DNA from: Streptomyces sp. SPB162
Lineage (GTDB): Bacteria; Actinomycetota; Actinomycetes; Streptomycetales; Streptomycetaceae
DNA: 64,000 nt
Assembly: GCF_029504575.1 (NCBI RefSeq)
Contig: NZ_JAQFII010000001.1
Span: forward strand, 1,388,501 to 1,452,500
Direction of reading: 5' to 3'
Every line of letters begins with the position of its first letter. The stretch's first letter is position 1. A program made the position numbers and the translations under genes. The notes beneath the pieces are model-generated. The model did no database searches and was not told where the DNA came from. It worked only from the letters and a program-made list of their open reading frames with translations. Positions 31,430-43,936 of this stretch are shown piece after piece.

Positions 31430-32055
31430 CGTGGGCCTTCCTGGTGGTGCGGGGCGGCGACGGCGCTGTCGCCGGGGTGCTGGTCGGGTGCGGGAGCGTT
31501 CGCCGCGGATGCTGATGCCATGGAGTCGACCGCGTCGACCCAGCCCGCGTGCTCGGCCGCGTGCTCGGAGCGGAAGCCGGAGTCGATGAGCCGGCCGCCG
31601 TGCTCCCAGGTGATCACCAGCAGGCCGCCCTCGGTGAGGACCTTGCCGGCGATGCCCTTGTCGAGCCGGGCGCCGCGCAGGGCGGCGGTGGGGACGAAGA
31701 AGTCCGGCGCGCCGGTCCGCTCCGCGTGCAGGCCCTGCTCCGTCAGGGTGAGGACGGCCGTGCTGCGCACTCCCAGGCCGTGGGCGACGATGCGGTCCAG
31801 CCACTGGCCGGCGGTGGTGCTGCCGTAGTAGCGGCCCCGCAGGGTCAGCAGCGGCTCCGCTGCGTCCTCGGGGGCCGCGGGCAGCTCGGGCAGGCCGCCC
31901 TGCAGGATGCCGCGCCACTTCCAGCCTTCGCGCATCAGCCAGTAGACGAGCGCGACGAACAGTCCCAGGCCGACGATCCAGCCGATCCGTGAGGACCAGT
32001 CGGTGACCTGCTGGGACTTCTGGTCCGCAGCCAGCACAAGAGTCAGAGTTGTCAC
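31426..32055 (-). CDS. Conserved membrane-anchored PH-like protein of the pyr operon
   Basis: 209 residues. One TM helix near residues 25-42 ([18 protein letters not shown]), then a cytoplasmic domain with beta-rich segments ([53 protein letters not shown], quoted in parts) that resembles bacterial PH-like folds, and an acidic/proline tail. Overlaps pyrC (GTGA) and carA (ATGA) on either side, so it is translated with them. A gene of this kind sits between pyrC and carA in mycobacteria too (Rv1382). Function unknown; it might tether the carbamoyl-phosphate/aspartate enzymes to the membrane, which is speculation. Confidence 0.8.
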   Translation of the reverse strand: MTTLTLVLAADQKSQQVTDWSSRIGWIVGLGLFVALVYWLMREGWKWRGILQGGLPELPAAPEDAAEPLLTLRGRYYGSTTAGQWLDRIVAHGLGVRSTAVLTLTEQGLHAERTGAPDFFVPTAALRGARLDKGIAGKVLTEGGLLVITWEHGGRLIDSGFRSEHAAEHAGWVDAVDSMASASAANAPAPDQHPGDSAVAAPHHQEGPR

Positions 32056-33338
32056 GCGAGTTTCCCGTCCACGACCGTCGCCCTGCCCCGCAGGAAGGTG
32101 GCGATCACCCGGCCCGGCAGCTCACGGCCCTCGTACGGGGTGTTGCGGCTGCGGGAGGCGAAGCCCGCGGGATTCACCGTTCCACGGTAAGCCGGATCGA
32201 CCAGAGTGAGGTTCGCGGGCTCGCCGGCGGCGACCGGACGGCCGTGGCCGGCCAGCCGGCCGATGACGGCCGGCCGCGCCGACATGCGGTCGGCGACGCC
32301 GGCCCAGTCGAGCAGGCCGGTGTCGACCATCGTCTGCTGGACGACGGACAGCGCGGTCTCCAGCCCCACCATGCCCATGGCGGCCGCGGCCCACTCGCAG
32401 TCCTTGTCCTCGTGCGGGTGCGGCGCGTGGTCGGTGGCGACGCAGTCGATGGTGCCGTCGGCCAGCGCCTCGCGCAGCGCCATGACGTCGGCCTCGGTGC
32501 GCAGCGGCGGGTTGACCTTGTAGACCGGGTTGTACGAGCGGACCAGCTCGTCCGTGAGGAGCAGGTGGTGCGGGGTGACCTCGGCGGTCACCTTCCAGCC
32601 CTTGGACTTGGCCCAGCGGACGATCTCGACGGAGCCGGCCGTGGACAGGTGGCAGATGTGCACGCGGGAGTCGACGTGCGCGGCGAGCAGCACGTCGCGG
32701 GCGATGATCGACTCCTCGGCGACGGCCGGCCAGCCGATCAGGCCCAGCTCGCCGGAGACGATGCCCTCGTTCATCTGGGCGCCCTCGGTGAGGCGGGGCT
32801 CCTGGGCGTGCTGGGCGACGACGCCGTCGAAGGCCTTCACGTACTCCAGGGCCCGGCGCATGATCACCGCGTCGTCGACGCACTTGCCGTCGTCGGAGAA
32901 GACCCGTACGCCCGCGGCGGAGTCGGCCATCGCGCCGAGCTCGGCGAGCTGCTTGCCCCCCAGGCCGACGGTGACGGCGCCGACCGGCTGCACGTCGCAG
33001 TAGCCGGACTCGCGGCCCAGCCGCCAGACCTGCTCGACGACGCCCGCGGTGTCCGCGACCGGGAAGGTGTTGGCCATGGCGTGCACGGCGGTGTAGCCGC
33101 CGATGGCGGCGGCGCGGGTGCCGGTCAGGACCGTCTCGGAGTCCTCACGGCCCGGCTCGCGCAGGTGGGTGTGCAGGTCGACGAGGCCCGGCAGCAGGAT
33201 CAGGCCGTCGGCCTCGACCACGGTGGCGTCCCCGGCCTGCAGGCCGGCTCCGACGGCGGCGATCGTCTCACCGTCGATCAGGACGTCCTGCGGGTCGCCG
33301 CCGAGCACCTTGGCGCCTCGGATAAGGGTCTTGCTCAT
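32052..33338 (-). CDS. pyrC: Dihydroorotase
   Basis: 428 residues, class I type. Amidohydrolase metal motifs [10 protein letters not shown] (HxH), HICHLST, and ATDHAPH (Asp base); the Gly/Asp-rich [16 protein letters not shown] follows the first. Cyclises carbamoyl aspartate to dihydroorotate. Start codon overlaps the pyrB stop (ATGA) and stop overlaps the next gene (GTGA). Confidence 0.98.
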   Translation of the reverse strand: MSKTLIRGAKVLGGDPQDVLIDGETIAAVGAGLQAGDATVVEADGLILLPGLVDLHTHLREPGREDSETVLTGTRAAAIGGYTAVHAMANTFPVADTAGVVEQVWRLGRESGYCDVQPVGAVTVGLGGKQLAELGAMADSAAGVRVFSDDGKCVDDAVIMRRALEYVKAFDGVVAQHAQEPRLTEGAQMNEGIVSGELGLIGWPAVAEESIIARDVLLAAHVDSRVHICHLSTAGSVEIVRWAKSKGWKVTAEVTPHHLLLTDELVRSYNPVYKVNPPLRTEADVMALREALADGTIDCVATDHAPHPHEDKDCEWAAAAMGMVGLETALSVVQQTMVDTGLLDWAGVADRMSARPAVIGRLAGHGRPVAAGEPANLTLVDPAYRGTVNPAGFASRSRNTPYEGRELPGRVIATFLRGRATVVDGKLA

Positions 33339-34366
33339 GACTGGTCGTTCTCCTCGGTGCGGGCGGCGGGGGCGGCGGTGGCGATGGCGGGTTCGTTCCC
33401 ACCGAGCAGCAGGTACAGGACGGCCATCCGGATGCTGACGCCGTTGGCGACCTGCTCCACGACGGTGCAGCGCCCGGAGTCGGCGACCTCGGCGGTGATC
33501 TCCATGCCGCGGTTCATCGGGCCGGGGTGCATGACGATGGCGTGCTCCGGCAGCGCGGCCATCCGGGCGCCGTCGAGGCCGTAGCGGCGGGAGTACTCGC
33601 GCTCGGTGGGGAAGAACGCGGCGTTCATCCGCTCGCTCTGCACCCGCAGCATCATCACGGCGTCGGACTTGGCGAGCACCGCGTCCAGGTCGTAGGAGAC
33701 GTCGCAGGGCCAGGTCTCGACGCCGATGGGCAGCAGGGTGGGCGGGGCGACCAGGGTGACCTGGGCGCCGAGCGTGTTGAGCAGCAGCACGTTGGAGCGG
33801 GCGACGCGGCTGTGCAGGATGTCGCCGACGATCGTGATCCGCCGGCCGGCCAGGTCGCGGCCGGTGCCGTCGCCGGGGCCCTGATGGAAGGTGGGGCCGC
33901 CGTCCTTCGCGCCCGCCAGGTGGCGGCGCATGGTGAAGGTGTCGAGCAGCGCCTGGGTGGGGTGCTCGTGGGTGCCGTCGCCGGCGTTGACGACCGAGCC
34001 GCCGATCCAGCCGGAGGTGGCGAGGCGGTGCGGGGCGCCGGAGGAGCCGTGCCGGATGACGACGGCGTCGGCGCCCATCGCCTCCAGGGTCAGCGCGGTG
34101 TCCTTCAGGGACTCGCCCTTGGAGACCGAGGAGCCCTTGGCGGAGAAGTTGATGACGTCGGCGGAGAGCCGCTTGGCGGCGGCCTCGAAGGAGATGCGGG
34201 TGCGGGTCGAGTCCTCGAAGAACAGGTTGACGACGGTGCGGCCGCGCAGCGTCGGCAGCTTCTTGATCGGCCGGTCGGCCACGCGGGCCATTTCCTCGGC
34301 GGTGTCGAGAACGAGGATGGCGTCGTCGCGGGTCAGGTCGGCGGCCGAGATCAGGTGGCGCTTCAT
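33335..34366 (-). CDS. pyrB: Aspartate carbamoyltransferase catalytic subunit
   Basis: 343 residues. Carbamoyl-phosphate site [17 protein letters not shown] and the aspartate loop region MLRVQSERM are intact. An insertion around residues 150-170 ([20 protein letters not shown]) makes it longer than the usual 305-320; it lies next to the GRRITIVGD strand and is Gly-rich, probably a surface loop. ATG at 34366 has GGAG 7 bases upstream. Separated from pyrR by 83 bp. Confidence 0.97.
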   Translation of the reverse strand: MKRHLISAADLTRDDAILVLDTAEEMARVADRPIKKLPTLRGRTVVNLFFEDSTRTRISFEAAAKRLSADVINFSAKGSSVSKGESLKDTALTLEAMGADAVVIRHGSSGAPHRLATSGWIGGSVVNAGDGTHEHPTQALLDTFTMRRHLAGAKDGGPTFHQGPGDGTGRDLAGRRITIVGDILHSRVARSNVLLLNTLGAQVTLVAPPTLLPIGVETWPCDVSYDLDAVLAKSDAVMMLRVQSERMNAAFFPTEREYSRRYGLDGARMAALPEHAIVMHPGPMNRGMEITAEVADSGRCTVVEQVANGVSIRMAVLYLLLGGNEPAIATAAPAARTEENDQS

Positions 34367-34370
34367 CGGG

Positions 34371-34406
34371 TCACTCCGAAGGGGGTGCTGGGGCGGCGGA
34401 GGGCAT
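34371..34406 (-). other. Possible 11-codon leader ORF before pyrB
   Basis: ATG at 34406 reads [11 protein letters not shown] and stops 4 bases before the pyrB ATG; the pyrB ribosome-binding site GGAG lies over its last codons. A short hairpin TCGTGG/CCACGA (34409-34427) precedes it. Ribosome-binding site of the short frame is poor, so it may be fortuitous. Confidence 0.25.
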
Positions 34407-34449
34407 GCTCGTGGGCCCGGTCCACGAAGGGTCCGGGTCGGTGCCTGCG

Positions 34450-35056
<607 letters not shown>

Positions 35057-35193
35057 CTTAAAGGACGCCAGGGGTACACCCTCACGCTACCAGGCGCGCA
35101 GGTCGCGTTCTCGGGCGGGCACCCGCAGGATGAGCACACCGGTACGAATCGGACGCCTGATCAGTACAGGGAGGCCGGTCCGGACCATTCGGC

Positions 35194-35223
35194 TTGACGA
35201 AGTCAAATTACGCTGCGTAACCT
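35194..35223 (+). promoter_or_regulatory. bldD promoter with embedded BldD box
   Basis: TTGACG (35194-35199) and TAACCT (35218-35223) with 18-bp spacing. TTACGCTGCGTAA (35208-35220) between and over the -10 is a perfect palindrome matching the BldD consensus tnACnC(A/T)GnGTnA. A second palindrome CTCACAGTGAG follows at 35222-35232. Fits known negative autoregulation of bldD. Confidence 0.8.
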
Positions 35224-35259
35224 CACAGTGAGTCACCGAGTTTCCGTCCGGGGAGCCTT

Positions 35260-35760
35260 ATGTCCAGCGATTACGCCAAACAGCTCGGAGCCAAGCTCCG
35301 CGCCATCCGCACCCAGCAGGGTCTCTCCCTCCACGGGGTGGAGGAGAAGTCCCAGGGCCGCTGGAAGGCCGTCGTGGTCGGCTCGTACGAGCGTGGCGAC
35401 CGCGCCGTGACCGTACAGCGACTGGCCGAGCTGGCGGACTTCTACGGAGTTCCCGTCCAGGAGCTGCTGCCCGGCACCACGCCGGGCGGGGCGGCCGAGC
35501 CGCCGCCGAAGCTCGTCCTGGACCTGGAGCGGCTGTCCCAGGTCCCGCCGGACAAGGCCGGTCCGCTGCAGCGCTACGCCGCGACCATCCAAAGCCAGCG
35601 CGGGGACTACAACGGCAAGGTGTTGTCGATCCGCCAGGACGACCTGCGCACGCTGGCCGTGATCTACGACCAGTCGCCCTCGGTCCTCACCGAGCAGCTC
35701 ATCGGCTGGGGCGTCCTCGACGCGGACGCGCGCCGCGCGGTCGCGCACGAGGACAGCTGA
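35260..35760 (+). CDS. bldD: Developmental master regulator BldD
   Basis: 166 residues. N-terminal XRE-type HTH about 5-70 (LGAKLRAIRTQQGLSLHGVE), C-terminal domain about 80-166 with the c-di-GMP signature RGDYNGKVLSIRQDD at 114-128, i.e. RGD-X8-RQDD at the published residue numbers. With tetrameric c-di-GMP it dimerises and represses sporulation genes during vegetative growth. GGGGAG precedes the ATG. Divergent from pyrR; own BldD box in the promoter; followed by a strong terminator. Confidence 0.98.
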   Translation: MSSDYAKQLGAKLRAIRTQQGLSLHGVEEKSQGRWKAVVVGSYERGDRAVTVQRLAELADFYGVPVQELLPGTTPGGAAEPPPKLVLDLERLSQVPPDKAGPLQRYAATIQSQRGDYNGKVLSIRQDDLRTLAVIYDQSPSVLTEQLIGWGVLDADARRAVAHEDS

Positions 35761-35782
35761 CAAACACCAGTGCAGAAACGTC

Positions 35783-35822
35783 CCGCCCGGGGCGGTGCCC
35801 GCAAGGACACCGCCCCGGGCGG
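35783..35822. terminator. Terminator between bldD and the convergent decarboxylase gene
   Basis: Perfect 15-bp arms (35783-35797, 35808-35822), 10-base loop, followed on the + strand by a T-rich TTCTGTTCT. Confidence 0.85.
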
Positions 35823-35877
35823 TTCTGTTCTCCCGCGCTGCTTCCCGGACCTCCCGACGGGCCGACGACGGCCTCCG

Positions 35878-37338
35878 TCACCCATACGGCCCAGTCCGCG
35901 CCCGGAAGAGGCGGCCGATGACCTCCGGCAACAACCGCTCGGTCAGCCGGGACGGCAGCGCCTGCAGCACCGCCAGCACCGGAGCCATCCGCTGCGGGAG
36001 CGCGCCGTCCGCGGAGACGCCCGCGAGCCGCAGGGCCAGGGCGACCTCCTCGGGGCCCAGCTTCTCGGGGTCGAGCGCGCCGGCGAGGTCGACGAGCCCC
36101 TCGTCGACGGTGGCGGGACCGAGGTCCCGGGCCCGCCCTACGGCGCCGCCCAGCTCCTCCAGCAGCAGGGCGATCCGCCCGGGGGACGCCACCGCCGCCG
36201 TGACGGTCAGATGCAGATTGGCCGGGGAGCCCCCGAAGGCGGGCTGCGGCTGCAGGAACCACCCGCGCATCCGCAGCTCGTCGGCGACGACGAAGGGGTC
36301 CACGCCCGGGTCGTCGGAGGCCACGGCGATCAGTGCGGCCTCCGGTGTGCCCAGCACCCGCAGCCCGTCGATCCGGCCGATACCCCCGACGAGGGCCTGT
36401 ACCGCCTCGTGCACGCGCCCGGACAGCTCGCCGTACCCCGCAGGGGTTATGCGCTGCAGCACCGCCCAGGCGGCGGCCAGCGGTGCGGCGGACTTCGTTC
36501 CCTGCAGGGTCGCGTTGACCACCGGGTATCCGGGCCAGGAGGCGTCCGCGAACCAGCCGTGCCGGCGCAGCTCGGCGTCCCGGAAGAGCAGCACCGAGGC
36601 GCCCTTGGGCGTGTACGCGTACTTGTGCAGGTCCACCGAGAGCGAGGTGACGCCGGGGACCGCCAGGTCGAAGGCGGGCGGCCGGGGCAGCGCCGGGGGC
36701 AGGTGGGCCAGGTACCAGCCGCCGATGCAGGCGTCGACGTGGCACAGCACCCCGCGGGCGGCCGCCGCGGCGGCGACCGGCGCGACCGGGTCGATCACCC
36801 CGTGGGCGTAGGACGGCGCCGAGGCCACGACCAGGGCCGTCCGGTCGGTGAGGGCGTCCGCCATGGCCCGCGGACGGGCGCGGAACGTCACCGGGTCCAC
36901 CGGGACCGGGACGACGGTCAGGCCGAAGAGGGCGGCGGCCTTGCGGAAGGCCGCGTGGGCGGTGGCCGGCAGCACCAGCTCGGGCTCGGTGACGCCCCGG
37001 GTGCGGCGGGCGTGCTCGCGGGCGGTCAGCACGGCCAGCAGGCAGCTCTCGGTGCCGCCGCTGGTGAAGGTGCCGGCTGTCGTGTCGTCCCCGCCGAGCA
37101 GCCGGGCGGCCCGGCCGACGATGTCGTTCTCCAGGGCCACCACGCTGGGAAAGGCCGTCATGTCCAGGCCGTTGACCCCGGCGAAGGTGGCCTGGGCGCG
37201 CTCCGCGAGCTCGTCGAGACCGTCGAGGCCGGAGTCGTAGACGTACGCCATGGTGCGGCCGCCGCGCACCGGCAGGTCCTGGGAGCGCAGCGCCGTCAGC
37301 CGGTCGATGATCTCCCGGTCGAGCTCTTGATCGGACAT
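35878..37338 (-). CDS. Pyridoxal-phosphate-dependent decarboxylase / aminotransferase-fold protein
   Basis: 486 residues of the group II decarboxylase / sphingosine-phosphate-lyase-like fold. GTFTSGGTESCLLAVL binds the PLP phosphate, HVDACIGGWYLAHL gives the Asp contacting the ring, and SVDLHKYAYTPKGASVL carries the Schiff-base lysine. A C-terminal extension of about 90 residues (after VTAAVASPGRIALLLEEL) is helical. Substrate not identifiable; S1P-lyase and glutamate/aromatic decarboxylase relatives are both possible. Lies 120 bp downstream of nusB behind a terminator. Confidence 0.88.
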   Translation of the reverse strand: MSDQELDREIIDRLTALRSQDLPVRGGRTMAYVYDSGLDGLDELAERAQATFAGVNGLDMTAFPSVVALENDIVGRAARLLGGDDTTAGTFTSGGTESCLLAVLTAREHARRTRGVTEPELVLPATAHAAFRKAAALFGLTVVPVPVDPVTFRARPRAMADALTDRTALVVASAPSYAHGVIDPVAPVAAAAAARGVLCHVDACIGGWYLAHLPPALPRPPAFDLAVPGVTSLSVDLHKYAYTPKGASVLLFRDAELRRHGWFADASWPGYPVVNATLQGTKSAAPLAAAWAVLQRITPAGYGELSGRVHEAVQALVGGIGRIDGLRVLGTPEAALIAVASDDPGVDPFVVADELRMRGWFLQPQPAFGGSPANLHLTVTAAVASPGRIALLLEELGGAVGRARDLGPATVDEGLVDLAGALDPEKLGPEEVALALRLAGVSADGALPQRMAPVLAVLQALPSRLTERLLPEVIGRLFRARTGPYG

Positions 37339-37371
37339 GCGAGCGAAACTAGGCCACGGTCCGGGAACCGC

Positions 37372-37418
37372 ACCAGGCCCAAAGCAGAGGTTTGTTCAAC
37401 TTCTGCTCCGGGCCTGGT
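37372..37418 (-). terminator. Terminator after nusB
   Basis: ACCAGGCCC (37372-37380) pairs with GGGCCTGGT (37410-37418), with inner AGCAGA/TCTGCT extending the stem; 40 bp beyond the nusB stop. Confidence 0.75.
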
Positions 37419-37458
37419 CTTTGGTGCGGGTGGCGCTGTACTGCTGCCGCCGGGCGGG

Positions 37459-37884
37459 CTATCGCCGCAGCGTCGGCTTGAGATCCTTCAGACGGGCCAG
37501 CAGCCCGTTGACGAAAGCGGGCGACTCGTCCGTGGAGAACTCCTTGGCGAGTTGGACCGCCTCGTCCAGCACGACCGCGTCCGGGGTCTCGTCCTCCCAG
37601 ATCAGCTCGTAGGTGCCGAGCCGCAGGACGTTCCGGTCGACGACCGGCATCCGATCCAGCGTCCAGCCCACCGAGTAGGTCGCGAGCAGCTCGTCGATGC
37701 GGGGCGCGTTGGCGGCGTACCCCTCGACCAGCTGCATGGTGTACTCGGTGACCGGCGGCTGCCGGTCGTCGGTCCGGGCGAGCCGGATCCAGTCCGCCAT
37801 GGCGGTCTTCGGGTCGACACCCCGTTGATCCGCTTCGAAGAGGATCTGGAAGGCGCGCTTGCGGGCCTTGTTCCGAGCAGCCAC
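37459..37884 (-). CDS. nusB: Transcription antitermination factor NusB
   Basis: 141 residues, all-helical RNA-binding protein (ARNKARKRAFQILFEAD, DRNVLRLGTYELIWE, VLDEAVQLAKEFSTDESPAFVNGLL, in parts). Binds boxA with S10 in rRNA antitermination. GTG start 1 bp after the efp stop, so translationally linked. Confidence 0.97.
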   Translation of the reverse strand: MAARNKARKRAFQILFEADQRGVDPKTAMADWIRLARTDDRQPPVTEYTMQLVEGYAANAPRIDELLATYSVGWTLDRMPVVDRNVLRLGTYELIWEDETPDAVVLDEAVQLAKEFSTDESPAFVNGLLARLKDLKPTLRR

Positions 37885-37885
37885 G

Positions 37886-38452
37886 TTAGCTGTTCACCCG
37901 GCCGAGGTAGTCACCCGAACGGGTGTCGACCTTGATCTTCTCACCGGTGGTGATGAAGAGCGGGACGCCGATCTCGTAGCCGGTCTCGAGGCGGGCCGGC
38001 TTGGAGCCACCGGTGGACCGGTCGCCCTGGACGCCCGGCTCGGTGTACTCGATGACCAGCTCGACGGAGGCCGGGAGCTCGATGTACAGGGGCGAGCCCT
38101 CGTACATCGCCACGACGGCGTCGAAGCCCTCGAGGAGGTAGTTGGCGGCGTCGCCGACGACCTCGGGGGTGATGTACACCTGCTCGAAGGTGTCGCTGTC
38201 CATGAAGACGAAGTCGGTGCCGTCCTTGTAGGAGAACTGCATACCGCGCTTGTCGACGTTGGCCGTCTCGACCTTGATGCCGGCGTTGAAGGTCTTGTCG
38301 ACGACCTTGCCGGACAGCACGTGCTTGAGCTTCGTGCGGACGAAGGCGGGGCCCTTGCCGGGCTTGACGTGCTGGAAGTCGACAACGGTCCAGAGCTGGC
38401 CGCCGTCGAGCTTGAGCACGAGGCCGTTCTTGAGGTCGTTCGTGGATGCCAC
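37886..38452 (-). CDS. efp: Translation elongation factor P
   Basis: 188 residues, the standard size: KOW-like domain I, OB domains II and III ([13 protein letters not shown]). The loop reaching the peptidyl-transferase centre is [11 protein letters not shown], with Lys33 at the tip inside PGKGP; in actinobacteria this loop type is reported to work without lysine modification. Relieves polyproline stalls. GTG at 38452 with AGGAG upstream. Forms an efp-nusB unit, preceded by the M24 homologue gene 52 bp upstream. Confidence 0.97.
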   Translation of the reverse strand: MASTNDLKNGLVLKLDGGQLWTVVDFQHVKPGKGPAFVRTKLKHVLSGKVVDKTFNAGIKVETANVDKRGMQFSYKDGTDFVFMDSDTFEQVYITPEVVGDAANYLLEGFDAVVAMYEGSPLYIELPASVELVIEYTEPGVQGDRSTGGSKPARLETGYEIGVPLFITTGEKIKVDTRSGDYLGRVNS

Positions 38453-38504
38453 GGTTGCGGAATCTCCTGAAAGTGCAGCTTCGGAGACCGAGGAACGCGC
38501 CCTT

Positions 38505-39614
38505 CTACAGGGCGAGCAGCTCCTTGGTCGTAATGGTGAGTAGCTCAGGCCCGCCGTCCGTCGGAGGACGTACGACGAGTGTGTCGTCGATGCGGACACC
38601 GCCGCGGCCCGGAAGGTGGACCCCCGGTTCGACGGTGACCGGCACGCAAGCGTCCAGTTTACCCATGGCCGCAGGTGACAGCCGAGGGTCCTCGTCGATT
38701 TCGAGTCCCACACCGTGCCCCGTCACCTCTCCGAGGGCCTCCGCGAAGCCCCCGGCGGCCAGTACGGAGCGTGCCGCGTGGTCGACATCACGGCAGGCCA
38801 CACCGGGTGCGAGGGCCTCCCGGCCGGCCCGCTGGGCGGCGAAGACCAGCTCGTACAGTTCGATCTGCCAGTCGGCGGGAGAAGTCCCCACGACGAAGGT
38901 GCGGCCGACCTCGCAGCGGTATCCGCGGTAGCAGGCGCCGAGCCGGACCGTGAGGAAGTCCCCCTCCTCGACGCGCCGGTCGGTGGGGACGTGCCGGGCG
39001 GCGCCCGAGTGCGGGCCGGTTCCCACGCAGGTGGGGAAGGCCGGGCCGTCCGCGCCGTGGTCGATCAGCCGGCGCTCCAACTCCAGCGCGAGGTGCCGCT
39101 CGGTCCTGCCGATCAGGATCGACTCCAGCAGCTCGCCGAGCGCCTGGTCGGCGAGTTCGGCGGCGATCCGGATCGCGGCGATCTCCTGCTCGTCCTTGAC
39201 CACCCGCAGCTGTTCCACGGCTCCGCCGAGGTCGGACAGCCGCACGCCGGGCGCGACCGAGCCGATCACCCGGTGCCGGGCGACGGTGAGGTGGTGCTCC
39301 TCGACGGCCAGGGTGTCGCCTCGCCGGTCGAGGACCAGGCCGGCGGCGGTCACCACCGGATCGGCGTCCGACCTCGTCAGGACCACGGTCCGCACGTCGT
39401 CCGGCGGCTGCCCCTCGGAGAGGTCCCCGGCAGTGGGGCGGCGGCGGACCAGCACGTCCTGTGGTCCCGGGCCGACGAGCAGGACCGCGCCGGGCGGCGC
39501 GCAGCCGGCCAGGTAGCGGATGTTGGCGGGGCGGGAGACCAGCGCGGCCGCCGCTCCTGCCGCCGCGCATCGGTCGCGCAGGCGTTCTCTGCGGGCTGCG
39601 TGCACGTCGGACAT
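38505..39614 (-). CDS. M24-family aminopeptidase P homologue with altered metal site
   Basis: 369 residues. N-terminal creatinase/prolidase-like domain (about 1-130) and pita-bread C-terminal domain. Of the five usual metal ligands (D, D, H, E, E) only H300 (GHGVGLEI) and E329 (VTVEPG) are kept; the others are R224 (in [10 protein letters not shown]), E235 (in CEVGRTF) and D343 (in GVRIDDT). This suggests weakened or lost peptidase activity. ATG at 39614. Upstream of efp in the same direction, as in many bacteria where an X-Pro peptidase gene adjoins efp. Annotators will call it Xaa-Pro peptidase; activity is uncertain. Confidence 0.82.
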   Translation of the reverse strand: MSDVHAARRERLRDRCAAAGAAAALVSRPANIRYLAGCAPPGAVLLVGPGPQDVLVRRRPTAGDLSEGQPPDDVRTVVLTRSDADPVVTAAGLVLDRRGDTLAVEEHHLTVARHRVIGSVAPGVRLSDLGGAVEQLRVVKDEQEIAAIRIAAELADQALGELLESILIGRTERHLALELERRLIDHGADGPAFPTCVGTGPHSGAARHVPTDRRVEEGDFLTVRLGACYRGYRCEVGRTFVVGTSPADWQIELYELVFAAQRAGREALAPGVACRDVDHAARSVLAAGGFAEALGEVTGHGVGLEIDEDPRLSPAAMGKLDACVPVTVEPGVHLPGRGGVRIDDTLVVRPPTDGGPELLTITTKELLAL

Positions 39615-39733
39615 GTCGCGAGCGTACGTGCGGGCCGTCCGGGGGGCCGCCCGAGCGCGTCCGACCGGGGGCGGGGCCGCCCCGCGCACGGTGGTGGGCG
39701 CCACCGGCCGGGCGGCTCAGGGCTCCGGGCCGG

Positions 39734-40432
39734 CTACCAGACGGGCGGGCCCTGGACGCTGCGGGCCACGACCCGGTCCAGCGCGGCCGCGGCGGCGACC
39801 ACGTCGAGCTGCGAGTTGTCGATGATCGGCAGCCCCGATCCGTACCAGCCGGCCATCCGGCCGTGGATCCGGGCGACCTCCTCGTCGGACAGCCGCCGGT
39901 TCCCGTTGCGCGCGGCGTTGCGGGCGAGGACCACGTCCAGGCCCGGGAGCAGGACCACGGGCAGCAGGCCGGGCCCGACGTGCCGCTTCCAGCCGCCGAG
40001 GCCGACGACCGGCCGGTCGGGGAAGACCGCGTCGTCGATGATGCACGAAATGCCGTTGGCCAGGAAGTTCCTGGCCGAGAAGCCGCAGGTGCGGCGGGCC
40101 AGCCGGTACTGGGCCTCGGAGTGCTCGTTCCACCCGGCCTGCGGGTCCGCGAAACCGGAGCGGACCCATTCGCGCACGTCGTCGAGGCTGATGTGCGCGG
40201 TCGGAACACCGCGGGTGTCGGCCCAGTGCCGGGCGATGGTGGTCTTCCCGGCCCCGGCGGCGCCGATCAGCAGGACCGCCACGGGCCCGGACCCGCCGCC
40301 CGGCAGCTGGCCGCCGGAAGCGGCGGGCAGCTGCACCGGGCCCGCGGCGGGCAGGGGGAAGTGGCCGGTGGTGCTGGGGGCCGGCTGAGGTCCCGGCCGG
40401 CCGGGCTGCGGTGCCCCCACAGCGTGCTGCAT
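39734..40432 (-). CDS. P-loop kinase-like ATPase (AAA_33 / zeta-like)
   Basis: 232 residues. A 45-residue Pro/Gly/Ala-rich N-terminus, then Walker A LIGAAGAGKTTIA, LDDVREWVRSGFADPQ, and IIDDAVFPDRP resembling the Walker B region of small-molecule or zeta-like kinases; a lid-like RRLSDEEVARIHGRM follows. ATG at 40432 chosen over one 15 bp upstream because GGAG lies just before it. 119 bp upstream of the M24 gene, same strand. Phosphoryl acceptor unknown; no antitoxin gene is adjacent, so a toxin role is not supported. Confidence 0.75.
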   Translation of the reverse strand: MQHAVGAPQPGRPGPQPAPSTTGHFPLPAAGPVQLPAASGGQLPGGGSGPVAVLLIGAAGAGKTTIARHWADTRGVPTAHISLDDVREWVRSGFADPQAGWNEHSEAQYRLARRTCGFSARNFLANGISCIIDDAVFPDRPVVGLGGWKRHVGPGLLPVVLLPGLDVVLARNAARNGNRRLSDEEVARIHGRMAGWYGSGLPIIDNSQLDVVAAAAALDRVVARSVQGPPVW

Positions 40433-40568
40433 CCCGTCCCACTCCATCTCGTGCCGGAGGTTCTGCTTCCGTGACGGCCGGGAACGGGCCGTTCGAACCG
40501 AACCGTACCGTCCCCGGCGGGTCTTGTGTGAACGGCCGGGGAGCGGCACAGGTGCCCGGACGGCGGTG

Positions 40569-42605
<2,037 letters not shown>

Positions 42606-42609
<4 letters not shown>

Positions 42610-43790
42610 CGGATCGCCAGGTTCTTCAGGTACCCCTCGACGTTGCGCCGGGTCTCGCCCACCGAGTCGCCGCCGAACTTCTCCGCGACCGCGTCGGCGA
42701 GGACCAGCGCGACCATGGCCTCCGCCACGATCCCGGCGGCCGGCACCGCGCAGACGTCCGAGCGCTGGTGGTGGGCCGCCGCGACCTCACCGGTGGTGAC
42801 GTCGACGGTGGCCAGCGCGCGCGGCACCGTCGCGATCGGCTTCATCGCCGCCCGGACGCGCAGCAGTTCACCGGTGCTCATGCCGCCCTCGGTTCCGCCG
42901 GAGCGGCCGGTGGAGCGGCGGATGCCCTCGGGCGTCGGCACGATCTCGTCGTGCGCCTGCGAACCGGGGACCCGCGCCAGGCCGAAGCCGTCACCGATCT
43001 CGACGCCCTTGATCGCCTGGATGCCCATCAGGGCGGCGGCCAGCCGCGCGTCGAGCCTGCGGTCCCAGTGAACGTGGCTGCCGAGCCCGACGGGGACGCC
43101 GTAGGCCAGCACCTCGACCACGCCGCCGAGCGTGTCGCCGTCCTTGTGGGCCTGGTCGATCTCGGCGATCATCGCCTCGCTCGCCTCCGGGTCCAGGCAG
43201 CGCACCGGGTTGGCGTCGAGCGCCGCCTCGTCCGCGGGGAGCGGCACGACCCCGTACGGGGCCTTGGCCGCGGCCAGCTCGACGACATGGCTGACGATCT
43301 CGATGCCCGTCGTCTCCTTGAGGTAGGAGCGGGCGACGGCGCCCAGCGCGACGCGGGCGGCGGTCTCGCGGGCGCTGGCACGCTCCAGGATCGGCCGGGC
43401 CTCGTCAAGCGCGTACTTCTGCATGCCGGCGAGGTCCGCGTGGCCGGGGCGCGGACGGGTCAGCGGCGCGTTGCGCCCCAGACCGGCCAGGATCTCCGGG
43501 TCGACGGGGTCGGCCGCCATGACCTGCTCCCACTTGGGCCACTCGGTGTTGCCGACCATGACGGCGACCGGGCTGCCCATGGTCAGGCCGTGCCGCACGC
43601 CGCCGAGGAAGGTGACCTCGTCCTGCTCGAACTTCATCCGGGCACCGCGGCCGTACCCCAGCCGCCGGCGCGCCAGCGCGTCCGCCACCATCGCCGTGGT
43701 GACGGGAATGCCGGAGGGCAGCCCCTCCAGCGTCGCGACGAGTGCGGGGCCGTGCGACTCCCCCGCGGTCAGCCAGCGCAACCTGCTCAA
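42606..43790 (-). CDS. aroC: Chorismate synthase
   Basis: 394 residues, the usual size. [21 protein letters not shown] (quoted in part), [19 protein letters not shown] and [17 protein letters not shown] bind FMN and EPSP. Final step to chorismate. The TTG at 43790 was chosen because the protein then begins SRLRW as in relatives and GAGGAG lies 6 bases upstream; no ATG/GTG fits. Confidence 0.97.
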
Positions 43791-43936
43791 CGGTGCTCCT
43801 CTTGCTCGCGCCTCGAACGTCCGAATGTCGACGGCACGGCCGGGTGCGCGGCCCTGGCCCGCCGCCACCGATCCTCCCACGGCCGGAGACACCTCCCACC
43901 CCCGGTCCATCTTGTGGACGCCCCGGGGCGCCGGGT

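Noticed and set aside
39734..40432. Zeta-type toxin
   Set aside because: P-loop kinase fold is plausible, but no epsilon-like antitoxin gene adjoins and the neighbourhood is housekeeping.
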